Shown in pieces: positions 52,096 to 62,938 of a DNA stretch of 64,000 nucleotides. Made by a program: the position numbers and the translations under genes. Every line of letters starts with the position of its first letter. The first letter of the stretch is position 1. The notes beneath the pieces are model-generated. The model saw only the letters and a program-made list of their open reading frames with translations. It was not told the origin of the DNA and searched no databases. Source of the stretch: Eurosta solidaginis (lineage: Eukaryota > Arthropoda > Insecta > Diptera > Tephritidae); contig NC_090323.1 of the NCBI RefSeq assembly GCF_040869045.1, forward strand, positions 171,638,083-171,702,082, in the 5' to 3' direction.

Positions 52096-55000
52096 AAAGC
52101 GCTTGACTGACCCTGTACGAAAATAATACTTAAATGCCCAAGGAAAAGATCTTTAGTTTTCGAAAACTTAGATTTCTTTAAATTTTGAACATTGGAATTG
52201 TGTCTGTTTCACCTACTGATCTTGCCATTTCCATGGAATTCCCCATTCCAAATGTCCATATATCTGTGGCATAGGGCGGTACTTCATTCGCGCTATGAAT
52301 GATGACGAATTTAAATGGTTTTTTGCTCCTTTGGATGTGGCTCCCTGTTTCGTTTGGTCAAAATTGATTGCTAAGACAAACTAAAATGCCAAATAGGAAA
52401 GCAAAATAATGTTGTTGCTGTAGTAGCTGTGCAGCTGTTTTGCTGACTTTCTAAGAAAAAGAGCTTGCTTACCTGTAACCGCCAGTCAAATTGTCTTAAA
52501 AACTATACCAGTGTGGCAGCAGTAAAGTCATGAGTTAAGTGTTATATTTTTTTCTTGCTGTTGTTGTTATAGCTGCTGACACTAACACTGGCACTTTATG
52601 TGTATCCTGAGGGGTAGTTTTACATTTTCAAGATTTTCTCACGACAAATTGAATTTTTATTACCCTTGAGGGTTTTATTTTATTTTAATTTTTGTACTTA
52701 ATGCTTTTTAGGTATGCTTTTAATTTTGTTGTTGATATTTTTTCTTGCAAAAATTATATGTGGGTGATTTATTGCCCGCTCTTTTGTTGAGGGTCAGTAA
52801 TAAAGCACTTTGTCAGAAGTTTTTTTTTCAATCGTTTCTAAGAATAGTGAATTTTTTTAGAAAAACAATAACAATAAACCTTACTTTGTTTACTGTTTGA
52901 AATATTTACTAATTATTTGTGTTTCGAGGTCAATTGCAATTTGTTGGCAACACTTGAGTACCATTATATTTGTTTCTTCACGCTTGAGCGCAACTCCACT
53001 TCATCACCGTTATTTGTCAAGTGATATGTCTATTTGCTACTGTATATTTTGTTGTTGAATTTGCATATATGCAAATATTAATTGACATCGTCGACACTTG
53101 AAAATTGAAGTGACTTATATTTGCGGGCGTGTGCACCTAAAGCTCGAGTAGAAGAGAAGGCTTTGTTTGAGAAAGAGTTGCGTTTGCTTTGCCGTGCTAT
53201 TGAAAAATGTGTGGCATAGTGCGGGGAGGATGTACAACTCTGCGCAGTGTTAAGTTATTGCGTTGATACCAGGGTGACGCCACTGGCGTCGATACTCTGT
53301 GTCTTGATACCGCAGATCAATGGCGCCAATTGCACTGGAAACTTATCTTGAACTGGCACCACTTTAATTGAATGGCGCATCTATTTTCTTTACGAGATCT
53401 GATAACTCGATCAGTGCTGGGTATTAGCTAAAGGTACAAGAAAAACCAATTATCAAACTAAAGCGCTGAAATACTACCGTAGCGAAATCTTTTAACATAT
53501 AGAATCGATCACAGAAAAGTCCTACACAAAAGCCAAATATCGAAAGAAAGCAGTTATGTGATCCTAAGCAATAACAGCTGGTTCAAAAGCGCCAGCAGCT
53601 CTGGTATACCTTGCACTCTCTGCCGAAACACTACTGAGCAGCGCTAAAAGTTCTTTTGGCGCAATAACGCTAGCTGTTACAGTTGACAGCGAACTTAGCG
53701 CCAAAACCATACCTTGACACTGGCACAATTTAGGTTTCACATTCTTCATTGCCTTGAAACGTTTATTTATCTTGATTCGCTGGTAATCGCCGCGAGAGGC
53801 ATTATAAGGCTTGCAAATCAGAGCATAATTAGGTTTGAAGATTGCAATATCTAGACGTAGTGGCCCCTTCTTTACAAAACTGCACTCAAGCCTTAACCAT
53901 CATGAATTTTTTTCGGGATAAAAAGCTATGAGGAGAGTTTTGTAGAAGGCCTGGGTTGCACTGGGTCAGTCCAGAGTCGAAAAATAAAACTTGTCAGGCG
54001 AGATGACGCCAAGAAGAGCGGTAGGTGACTGAGTAAGTAACCGGTACGAGATAAAAAGGAAATATGGCAATGATGAAGGCGGTGGACATGTTCAAAAGTA
54101 CCTGTGGCTGATGCAAAAAAATATCAGTGAAATAGGTAAATAGTGAACCAGTGTCTGGAGAATTATTGATTGTTAAGTGTGGATGAAGAATGCTGATGAT
54201 GTGGGTGATTCATAAGTGCCAAAGTTACTAGTTTAGGTATAACGGTGGAGCTGATTAAATATGAGTAAGTGGGTGGTGGATAATTTAAAGTGAATGGTGA
54301 ACGATAAATGGTGAATGGTGAGTGGTATATCATTATAAAAACTGTCACTCTTTGGAAAATGGTAAAACTGGCGGAAGTGATAAAGTGGACGCTTTATGGT
54401 GAAATACCGGTTGCCGTTAAGAGAACAAGCGGTTGGGTAAAGTCGGAACTTGTGTTCGGCGATAAAGCTTACAGTTGATACGGTGAATGGTACGCCGGTG
54501 CTAGAAGCGACAGTGAATCGATTGACGTATACCGAAAACTACCGGAGAAATCGGTGAATCTGTGAGCAGTTTGTTGGTGAAATTAAGGGATGCTGAACGG
54601 TAAATTATCAGCTGATGGATGATGTATGAAGGACTCTGAATAGTCTATGGTTGGTCGATGAGAGATGAAACGGCGAAAAATTGATCGTTACATATGTTAC
54701 CGGCAAAGAATATTAGAGAAATACAACATAAAAATGTATATTGGTGGCTGCAGAATGGAAGAACGCAAAGGCGAATGTAGAAACCCCATTTTGTTAAGTG
54801 TTTGAAAATGGAAGTGGGCTCATCAAATGGCTGGAAAAGGAGGACTGCCTGCCTGTCTGCTCGTCGCCCTGTATGTTCTCGTGACCAGCTACTTAGCCAA
54901 GAAGCATAGAAAAGTGAATGAGGTGGGTTTTCACAAAGTGAAAATTGGTCTATCAGCTGTTGAGCAATATAAATGCGAAATAAAACTGTAGACTGCATTT

Positions 55001-55320
55001 CTGTTCCCCTTGCTTGATTATTGCACATTTCGGCAGCTTAAGACCTTCTATGCTTGCTTTAAATTAGGTCATTTGATGACAGGTGGGAGGGCGATTAGTA
55101 CCAGCTCTTCAATGAAAACGACCTTCACATAACTAAAGCGAGCCACTACTCGCCAATGGGCGTCAGGAGTCGATCACTGGAATGCGACAAATTTTAATTG
55201 TTGTATAGTTTTTAGTGATGAAAGGTATGATGCTGTAATTGTGGGTTGCTAGACGCCTGAGCCTTAAGTATATGTTCTCAATTTGTATTAGCTGCTGAGT
55301 CTTTTCATCGCCTTACTACC
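52096..55320. other. Long non-coding interval
   Basis: No frame I can assign. It contains TTGTTGTTGTTAT and GTTGTTGATATTTTT patches, a GACGCCACTGGCGTC palindrome (53276-53290) and a degenerate GGTGAATGGTGA patch (54290-54330). A 45-codon plus-strand frame at 54827-54964 starts MAGKGGLPACLLVALYVLV, signal-like, with nothing else to support it. Confidence 0.45.
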
Positions 55321-55324
55321 CTTG

Positions 55325-55716
55325 GAAGATTCCTTCTAGTGTTACCGACCGTAGAAACGAGTCTTATACCTAGTAGGGGGCCGACTTAAAGTGTATAGAA
55401 ACGAGCTGCCGTGAAGTGCTCAAGAAGGCGCTGACGCGATTGCTCAGAAAGGAGCTGCCGAGAATTACTGAGAAACGAGCGTTATTCCCAGTAGGGGCTG
55501 AAGCGAAACGCTTAGCAAAGCTGACGTGAAGTACTCAGAAACGAGCTTTGTACCCAGTAGGGGCTGAGTCAAGTGCTCCGAGAAGAGCTGAGGCGAAGCA
55601 CTCAAAATCGGGCTTTATACCCAGTAGAATCTAACGTGGAGTGCTGATAAAAGTACTGAAGTGAAGTGCTAAGAAAAAACTGCCTGCCCAATAATAATAA
55701 TAATAATAATAATAAT
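55325..55716. repeat. Degenerate tandem repeat and (AAT)9
   Basis: Units like GAAACGAGCTTTATACCCAG then TAGGGGCTGAAGTGAAGTGC recur about seven times with lengths of ~24-70 bp and heavy variation. A clean ATAATA run of nine units follows at 55690-55716. Non-coding. Confidence 0.65.
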
Positions 55717-58330
55717 TGGACGTTGTGGTAGCGATACTGTAGTAAAGTGCTCTGAACTATAAACCAGTTCTAATAGTGAAAGTGAACCGAAGAATGCTAT
55801 TGGCAGAGAGGATCAGACGCACGCATTGCAGTTTTTTGGAACACCCACAGAGGCGGAATTCGGTGCGTCACAGCGTGAAAGAAATACATTTTGTAAATAT
55901 CATTATTGATCCCTAAAACAAGTAAAGAAATCCATACCCACGCCGCCACGGCTTGTATGCCATATGGCGCTCGGTCCAATAAGCCGTTTCTCGATAATGC
56001 GGTTCGGCTCCAACTCACATACTGCAGAACCTCCCAACAAATATGTAAACGATAGGCAACGAAAGCCTAACGACCAGAAGCTAACAGAAAAAACGATTGC
56101 AGAATTGAGCATTGCAACACCGCCTACTTCCAAATATGCGCACATACAACACTGTTTGTACGCGCTTGAAACTCAGTCATGCACATGCGCATCAATATTT
56201 AAACAGACGCCTTGCTGTAGTGCATCAGCCGGTCAAGCATGTGACCGTCATTAGCGTCACTAGCAATCGCTGAATCAATAGAGAAGCATTGAAGCAATAT
56301 TGTTGACGTCAAAAATGTAGTCATAAAATGAACTTTTGTGGCACAAAGTTAAAATAAATACAGCGTGTGCAACAACAAACTAAGCAATTAAAATCAGAAA
56401 ATATTGCACGGTATTGTAAATTTTTGCTGTAACACTAAATACGCAGACGTGAGTGTGAAATTACAAACAGTTAAAAAGGTGTGCGCGTCAAGCGTTCACA
56501 AATGAGTGTTGAATGTGAGACTGCGCGACCGCAATTCGGCTAAAATAAGATGCGAATGACGCGATTTGGCATAGCTGATCTGCGGAAGGAAAGTTACATA
56601 GAAAAATCTAAAACTATGCAGCATTAAAATTTTCCACAGTGCGCAAGCGCTATACTAAACTATGTAGTAATGTATACTTTGTATATACATAGCACAGAAA
56701 TATGCACGCGTATTTGTGTGCGAATTTTGAGCGCTGCTGTAACGCTTGCAATGTAGCGTGCGTATCCTATCAGCAATCAAGTTAATTTCATTTGATTTGA
56801 ATTTTTCCCAGAGGCACGCACAACAAGCATTTTTTTGAGTTGACCGATTATACAAATAAAAAATTACCATGCAACATTGATTTTTTCAGTTAGTTAAATG
56901 CGTTTTGCGCTTCACTTCCTTGTCGCGCTCGCATATTTCGACGAACTCGTAATTGCTAACTTTGGTAGCTAATAATTTTGCTCTTAATGCAGTGTTGAAG
57001 CGCGCGCGCGTTACTCCTTTTTGCGCCTACATTGTTTGCTTTTGTCAGGTTTTCAACATTCTCAATAAGCTACACAATTTTTGGCGCCATTGAGCTGTAA
57101 ACATGGGTCTTGCGTGCGCAAGCGCTTTGTATTTTTATTTCGGCAACCTCAATCACATGACATCCTATGATTTCATCACTTGACAACTTATCACATGACA
57201 TTGTTACACCCTGTTGTACTTGTTTGGAATTTGTGTTTTGTTTGATTTGCTGATTGATATTGATGTGCTTGTAGTAATTCCGAAACAAAAGTTAATTTTC
57301 CCTTTTATTTGATAAATTTATTGCCATTTAATTGCAATAGATTTCCTTTAGCATTCATTTTTTTTTGCAACAAAGAGTTGGCAGTTCTGCGAAGTCGAGT
57401 GTGGTAGGAGATATTTTCGTATTATTTTTATTTTTTTGCTGAAATTCTGGGTGCAGTTGCAAAAACATAGTTACTCACCTTTCCGATAACGTACTGTAGT
57501 AGAGCAACACTGTTGCAATTTCGTAACAATTGATCCCAGCTGTTAGTACACATTCCGCATCTACTATAACTAATGGATTACCCTTCAGATCTCTCGTTCC
57601 TGAAAAAAATGTAAGGGTTTTGTAAGATATAACAAAAGTGTTTAAAAAATATCATAAGCGCCTAAAAGTATGCTATGTTTAGTTACACGTCTCTTATATT
57701 AACAAATGCACTCAGCCTCAGATTATACTGCAAACAGCTTTCTGGCTTAGATGGGACTATTTGTAAGATTGTGGCATACCTGAGAGGTGTAAGAATATTT
57801 TGTAGATGTAACGAAAAAATATTAAAAATACTAAAAGTTCATATGCGATGTCTTATAATGTGAGTAAGAGAACGAGATAACCTGGAGACTACTCCAAAAA
57901 TGGCAACAAACTATCGCAGCAAGCAGTGGAAGGTTTGCAACGGCAGCAGGTCATGGAACGGAGCGCGTTCCAGTAGTGAATTCACAGTGATAGGAGTGCT
58001 ATGGCCGATATTTCGGGCGAATTATATTATAGTCGTAGGCGCATTTGAAGTTAAAAGAGATTGGGACTGGAAGGATAGTTTACACTATACCCAAAACTAA
58101 GGGGCATTCCTTGCTAGAAATGATTCCAGCATCCGATCAAAGACCCAGCCTCGCTCAGTAAGACATCAAATTCTTTTCACATGTAATTTCTTAATATCTC
58201 TGTTGTTATGCACTGCTAGATGATTCATCGCTAATTGGCATTAACCGCCTAGGCGTTGGCTGAGCATGGCATGCTAGACAATTCTCCTAACAACTCCTAA
58301 CCATACTGCACTTATTTCTCAAAACCATTC
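55717..58330. other. Non-coding interval, no recognised gene
   Basis: Frames of up to 96 codons exist on both strands but none shows domain-like sequence or supporting signals. An alternating CG patch GCGCGCGCGCG (57000-57010) stands out. No shared repeat was recognised. Confidence 0.4.
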
Positions 58331-58524
58331 TGGGTCAAAGCGTTTTCTTCACATAGCATGACTTACTGGAGGGTCTAGTATCTTGAACTTGGTATTTAGT
58401 AATGTAGAACATAGTCTCTCTGTTATATTACTTATATACTTTCTAAAAAGTTGGAGCTGAGAGCTTCTATCATCCTCCTGGTAAAAAAAAAAAAAACTTG
58501 GCGCCATACACCTTCAACGGTATT
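58331..58524 (+). pseudogene. Jockey-like LINE endonuclease-end fragment
   Basis: A short frame reads LTGGSSILNLVFSNVEHSLS, resembling the end of Jockey-type endonucleases before the SDH motif. It is followed after the mini-me copy M4 by RT sequence of the same orientation, so the pieces probably belong together. The support is short. Confidence 0.4.
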
Positions 58525-58738
58525 TCTCAGGAACCTACATACCAAATTTCATCAAGATACCTCAAAATTTACTCAAGTTATCGTGTTAACGGACGGACGG
58601 ACGGACGGACGGACATGGCTCAATCAAATTTTTTTCGATTCTGAAGATTCTCGATTCCATTATACCTGTACAACCAACCGTTATCCAATCAAACTTAATA
58701 TACTCTGTGAGCTCTGCTCAACTGAGTATAAAAACAGT
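58525..58738 (-). mobile_element. mini-me/DINE-like element, copy M4 (short, inverted)
   Basis: CAGGAACCTACATACCAAAT, then CTCAAGTTATCGTGTTAACG, a (GGAC)6 tract (58590-58613), the core, and the terminal hairpin GAGCTCTGCTCAACTGAGTATA. Only ~210 bp of the left end is present. It lies inside a Jockey-like LINE. Confidence 0.8.
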
Positions 58739-59227
58739 ATCTCTGATTTGAAAGAAGTAACTTCTGGCATGCCTCAGGGCAGTCATTTGGGTCCATTGCT
58801 CTTTACCCTCTTCATAAATGACTTCCTAAGATTATTTCGCATTCCCGTGCATTCGCTGTTCCCGTTGGATTCCGATCTACTTCAGGACGATTTGGACTAA
58901 TTTCAATTATGGTGTAAAGTAAATCTACCAGTTTTGGACAGCTACAAATGTAAGCTAGTGACATATCACAGAGCCAACCCAGTTTTAAAATTCTATATGT
59001 TAGATGGTTCTCCCTTCGAGCGTATATATATCTGTAGTATGTGATCTAGGCGTTTTTTTGATGCGAAACTGAGCTTTAACTTGTATATTTCATCCATCGT
59101 AAACAAAGCAGATTTACTAAAAGATGGGCTAACGAATTTGATGACGCTTATCTAACCAAGACTTTTTACACATCACTGGTACGCCCACTAATTCAGTACT
59201 GTTCGTGTATTTGATCTCCAATCATAT
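58739..59227 (+). pseudogene. Jockey-like LINE RT, left part
   Basis: KEVTSGMPQGSHLGPLLFTLFINDFLRLF is motif B. The YADD position has decayed (SLFPLDSDLLQDD). FDAKLSFNLYISSIVNKAD and KTFYTSLVRPLIQYCSCI follow. It is interrupted exactly at 59227 by the Gypsy-type element G3 and resumes at 62485. Several stops. Confidence 0.82.
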
Positions 59228-59743
59228 TGTAACGAATTTAGTGCAAATCCTCTTATTCTCAGCCTTCTACTAACGTTCGTATCACTAAACTATTGAATAA
59301 AAAACTCCAATATTTAATAATGCAAAATTGCCTTTATTAAAGTACTTCACAATAACACTGATACTTCACAACCAATAGCTTGCTTAAATGAAACTGATTG
59401 TCGCGCCTCTACTGTTGCTGCCTTTTATACTCTGTGATTTCCTCGTTGCATCTTCTAGGCGCTTCCAGAATTTACCTAGTTACTGCTATAAAATTATAAC
59501 TATAGATGCACGTATATAGCTTCTCATGCGTGTGTATTTGTGAGCGACACTTCCACAATTATAATTGCTTACTTATGGGAGCATTTCAGATAAGATTTCT
59601 GCATCTGTTTCTGCGTCTCTTCTCCGCTGCGAGTACGTACATATATGTAGACATAATGATTGATCTATTGTTGTGCATACAAGTCACTGCTTAGCATCGC
59701 TTAGAGATGACAGTACCCCTTAGTTTTGTTAATATTCGTAACA
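59228..59743 (-). repeat. G3 3' LTR
   Basis: 516 bp, the left LTR in the window and the 3' LTR of the minus-strand element. It contains the CTTTTATACTCTG promoter-like block and CGCTGCGAGTACGTACATAT. The purine-rich tract lies directly inside it. Confidence 0.93.
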
Positions 59744-59782
59744 CTGCCCTCCACCTAAGTCTGATCGTCCCGATCAGACAAA

Positions 59783-60387
59783 TCACATGACATCACTCAT
59801 CCTCTTCACAACTCTGTGCGGGCCTTCCCAACTGCACCGATATTTGGATGGAACACCTTTCCGTCGGTGAGGGTTGTATAGCAGTATCAAATCTCCCTCC
59901 AAGAAACTTTCCGAATTAAAGTTCTTGTCATGCCAGTGTTTCATCTTACTAGTCATTACTCTGGGCCGTTCCCTCACACTCTGTTCATTGGGCAATTACT
60001 ACTTCGCAGAGCTTGATCTTGACGGATGGACTTTGTATCATCAGTATCTTCTTGACATTTCACAACAGTAGTGCGCGCTGGCTTGAAACCACCCTTGCAT
60101 TCTTTCTGGAAAATTCGTTCCTTCTTTCTTCTGCGTCTATTTGTTTTTGCCAATGCCAGTGTTTCTCTCGCAGGTACTTTTGATTTCGCTTTATTTGGCC
60201 CATTCGATCCATCAATCTTTGCCTTTGACTTTCGTGGTCTTTGTCGAGTCTTCTCCATCAGTACTCGATTACTACTGAACCCTTTCGCCAAACTGAAGTT
60301 AAGTGGTATATCCTGGTTCTTATAACGCATAATCCTTCTCTGCATGTCGATCCTGATGTCATGATCAACTAAGAAGTCCACTCCCAA
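59783..60387 (-). pseudogene. G3 protease end fused to integrase end
   Basis: The frame 60387-59974 starts with GVDFLVDHDIRIDMQRRIMR and passes NFSLAKGFSS. It runs through the junction QKECKGGFKPARTTVVK into the integrase-side DTKSIRQDQALRSS, without a stop. Frame 59995-59783 then reads SKMKHWHDKNFNSESFLEGD, LILLYNPHRRKGVPSKYRCS and GPHRVVKRMSDV. Here the protease and integrase tails are directly joined in one frame. G1 and G2 have a TGA at the codon that is TGC here. Confidence 0.85.
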
Positions 60388-61628
60388 TATTCATCAATAA
60401 TCTCCACTACAACGAATTTGTGTAGAACCATGATCTCCACAATTAAGGCTTCACATACCACTTCTCCCTGGACTTGGTTACACTCGCCAGTAATCGTACG
60501 CAATCTTGTTCCAGGTAATGGCCTTACTCTCCTGTTGACCAATTCAGATCGGATCAAGGAATGAGATGCGCCCGTATCGACAGTCAGTACACGTTCTTTG
60601 CCATCCACATTTCCTCTGACGTTAAGACTACTCGATTTTCTTCCAATTTTCGAGACAGATATCACAGGACATTCAACAGCTGGAGCTAGCTCTCTATTTT
60701 GACATCTGGCACGCTGTTGCTCATCTACTCCCGTTTTGCGTTTACGGTCACCCAAGTTGGAACTAACAGGACCGGTGCTGAAATGACGTGCAATGTGACT
60801 TGGGTTACCGCACTTGAAACACTTCGTAACTCCGGCATTTTTCTGTTGTAACCCCTTCAGTGCTTCCAAAACTATGTCTACCCAGTCTGGTCTTTCCACT
60901 TCCACCCGATGAGCTTTGTACGCTGGCTTACTCAAAAGTGAGGCTGTTTTCTGAGTCAGTGCCTGCGATACCGTTTCAGCAAATGTTAGTTTTGGATTCG
61001 CATATGTAGCCCGCTTCGCTTCCACATCTCGTATGCAATTTATGAAGCTCTGGATTTTTACCCTCTCCGTGTATTCCTCCTGAAAATTCTCATTCGCTTT
61101 TTGGTAGCGATTTTGCAACTCAATTTGATATATCTGTTTCCTATGCTCGCTTCCGTAAAGTCTCTCTAGAGCGCTCATCAATGTTTCATTGCTGTTCCGT
61201 TCGTACTCTGGAATTATCTCTAAGATTTCAGCTGCCGGCCCTTTCAATACCACGAAAAGTGCAGCAACTTTATCTTCAGCATTCCAGATGTTTACTGCTG
61301 ACGTCTTCTCAAACTGAAGCTTGAATACCTGGAAAGGAACAGAACCGTCAAAAGATGGAGTTTGTACTTTCGGATTGCTCGCTGGAACAGCTGGGCGATT
61401 TAGTTGTAACTGTTGCACAAGACCTTTCAACGCTGCTACCTCGGCATAAGTTTTCTCCTCGAGTTGTAAAATTTTTGCATCCTGCTCTTCCAGTTTCGCA
61501 AAGAGCTGCGATGATACCTGTTCCGAAATTTGTGTCGACATTCCAGATATACGTGCCTCTTGCGCTTCCAGTTGAGATGACATACATGTCTTCTGTTCTT
61601 CCAATTGAGATGAAATTTGCAACGCCAT
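60369..61628 (-). CDS. G3 gag-protease frame
   Basis: 419 codons: coiled coil (residues 1-70), capsid (PSFDGSVPFQVFKLQFEKT, LFVVLKGPAAEILEI), and the knuckle CFKCGNPSHIARHF, in which the fourth ligand Cys is Phe, so zinc binding is doubtful. A protease block follows with LTVDTGASHSLIRSEL (catalytic D-T-G present). The end, DEYWEWTS, is out of register with DEVILGVDFL of the relatives, showing a one-base frame change near 60390. Capsid is ~20 residues shorter than G2 after NRYQKANENFQ. Confidence 0.85.
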   Translation of the reverse strand: MALQISSQLEEQKTCMSSQLEAQEARISGMSTQISEQVSSQLFAKLEEQDAKILQLEEKTYAEVAALKGLVQQLQLNRPAVPASNPKVQTPSFDGSVPFQVFKLQFEKTSAVNIWNAEDKVAALFVVLKGPAAEILEIIPEYERNSNETLMSALERLYGSEHRKQIYQIELQNRYQKANENFQEEYTERVKIQSFINCIRDVEAKRATYANPKLTFAETVSQALTQKTASLLSKPAYKAHRVEVERPDWVDIVLEALKGLQQKNAGVTKCFKCGNPSHIARHFSTGPVSSNLGDRKRKTGVDEQQRARCQNRELAPAVECPVISVSKIGRKSSSLNVRGNVDGKERVLTVDTGASHSLIRSELVNRRVRPLPGTRLRTITGECNQVQGEVVCEALIVEIMVLHKFVVVEIIDEYWEWTS

Positions 61629-61912
61629 TTCTGAAATGTGTGCCTCCTGTGACTCCAGCTGAGATGCCTTTGTCTATGTTTGTGCAGATATTGTGCTCGT
61701 CACTGTCTGCGGTGTTTCGTTTTTTTCTTCCATTTTTGTTGTTGTTTTGTCGCTATCAAAATGAAAAACATACTTCTCAGCACTGATTCCCTCATAACAT
61801 TGCTACACTTAGTCGTCTTTGTAGCTGGGATTTATTGCCAAAAGTAGCCAATCCACGGACTTCCAACTCCTCCTTCAGTTGCTGGATCGTCAATTCACTC
61901 AACTTTGCCATG
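61629..61912 (-). pseudogene. G3 SAP-like gag start, broken
   Basis: It starts MAKLSELTIQQLKEELEVRGL then GNKSQLQRRLS, as in G2, from ATG at 61910-61912. A TGA about 40 codons in stops it. Coding-like coiled-coil sequence then runs on to 61629 in another frame. Confidence 0.8.
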
Positions 61913-61970
61913 TCCAAGTTGTATTCGCAATCTTCGGAATTTATTCAACAATTCCTCTTCTGACACCAAT

Positions 61971-62480
61971 TGTAACGAATTTAGTGCAAATCCTCTTATT
62001 CGCAACCTTCTACTAACGTTCGTATCGCTAAACTGTTGAATAAATAACTCCAATATTTAATAATGCAAAATGGTCTTTATTAAAGTACTTCACAATAACA
62101 CTGATAATTCACAACCAATAGCTTGCGTAAATGAAACTGATTGTCGCGCCTCTACTGTTGCTGCCTTTTATACTCTGTGATTTTCTCGTTGCATCTTCTA
62201 GGCGCTTTCAGAATTTACTTAGTTACTGCTATAAAATTATAACTACAGATGCACGTGTATAGCTTCTCATATGCGCGTGTATTTGTGAGCGACTCTTCCA
62301 CAATTATAATTGCATACTTTTGGGAGCATCTCAGATAAGATATCTGCAAGTGTTTGTGCGTTTCTTCTCCGCTGCGTGTACATACATATGTGTAGACATA
62401 ATGATTGATGTGCATACAAGTCACTGCTTAACATCGCTTAGAGATGACAGTACCACTTAGTGTTGCTAATATTCGTAACA
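61971..62480 (-). repeat. G3 5' LTR
   Basis: 510 bp, the right LTR in the window and the 5' LTR on the minus strand. It is followed on its inner side by ATTGGTGTCAGAAGAGG, the presumed primer-binding site (tRNA-Leu-like by its TGGTGTCA start, inferred). Confidence 0.93.
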
Positions 62481-62935
62481 ATATAGATCAAATTTAATCG
62501 ATACAGAAGCGGTTTCTAATCTTCGCCTTACGTGACCTTAACTGGGAATAAAGTCTTCATCTTCCGCCATATAGAAAAATATTTATTCTCATTAGTTTAT
62601 AAACTTCAGAAAATAGAAGAACATTACTCGGGATAATGTTCCTTCATAAACTGATTATCGGAGAGATAGACTCCACTGACCTTGTGAGTAGACAACATTT
62701 TTGTGTTCCTGGTGAGAACCTCGAAACACTATGCACTCTTTCATTTACCCACTCTACGGCGTAATTTTGCCAAATATAGCCCTCTTCGCAAATGGTGCTC
62801 GCGCTATAATGAACTGTACAACTGTATTAGTTTTGAGTATTCGGTTGCTGCTATCCGTAAGGAAATACTCTCACGTCTGGCAACATATTTTTAAACGGTT
62901 TTATTTAGCTTGACTTGAACGGCCGGGCGAACAGA
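62481..62935 (+). pseudogene. Jockey-like LINE RT, right part
   Basis: Continuation of the LINE cut by G3. SIQKRFLIFALRDLNW leads into LPPYRKIF, the usual post-thumb region. NRRTLLGIMFLHKLIIGEID and DLVSRQHFCVPGENLETLC follow. Frame breaks are frequent. It ends at the start of mini-me-like copy M5. Confidence 0.75.
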
Positions 62936-62938
62936 ATT

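Larger units (their letters stand above)
59228..62480 (-). mobile_element. Complete Gypsy-type element G3, non-autonomous, TSD ATAT
   Basis: 3253 bp. LTRs 59228-59743 and 61971-62480 both begin TGTAACGAATTTAGTGC and end ATTCGTAACA in plus orientation, and differ by scattered changes and small indels. The flanks carry a direct ATAT (59224-59227 and 62481-62484), inserted within a Jockey-like LINE. The primer-binding site is TGGTGTCAGAAGAGG (61954-61968) and the purine tract is GGTGGAGGGCAG (59744-59756), both read on the minus strand. The internal region holds gag, protease and integrase end only. Confidence 0.93.

Noticed and set aside
53564..53749. 61-codon Ala/Ser-rich minus-strand frame
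   Set aside because: Low-complexity composition and no family resemblance.
54827..54964. 45-codon frame with signal-peptide-like start
   Set aside because: Too short and with no promoter, polyadenylation signal or conservation visible; mentioned only in the interval description.
54645..55028. 127-codon hydrophobic minus-strand frame
   Set aside because: No motif, no neighbouring exon or signal, and codon content looks like random AT-rich DNA.
55964..56254. 96-codon plus-strand frame
   Set aside because: Overlaps a minus-strand frame of similar length, and neither shows recognisable domains.
57900..58100. 66-codon plus-strand frame
   Set aside because: A faint LINE-like feel in an alternate frame, but nothing strong enough to assign.
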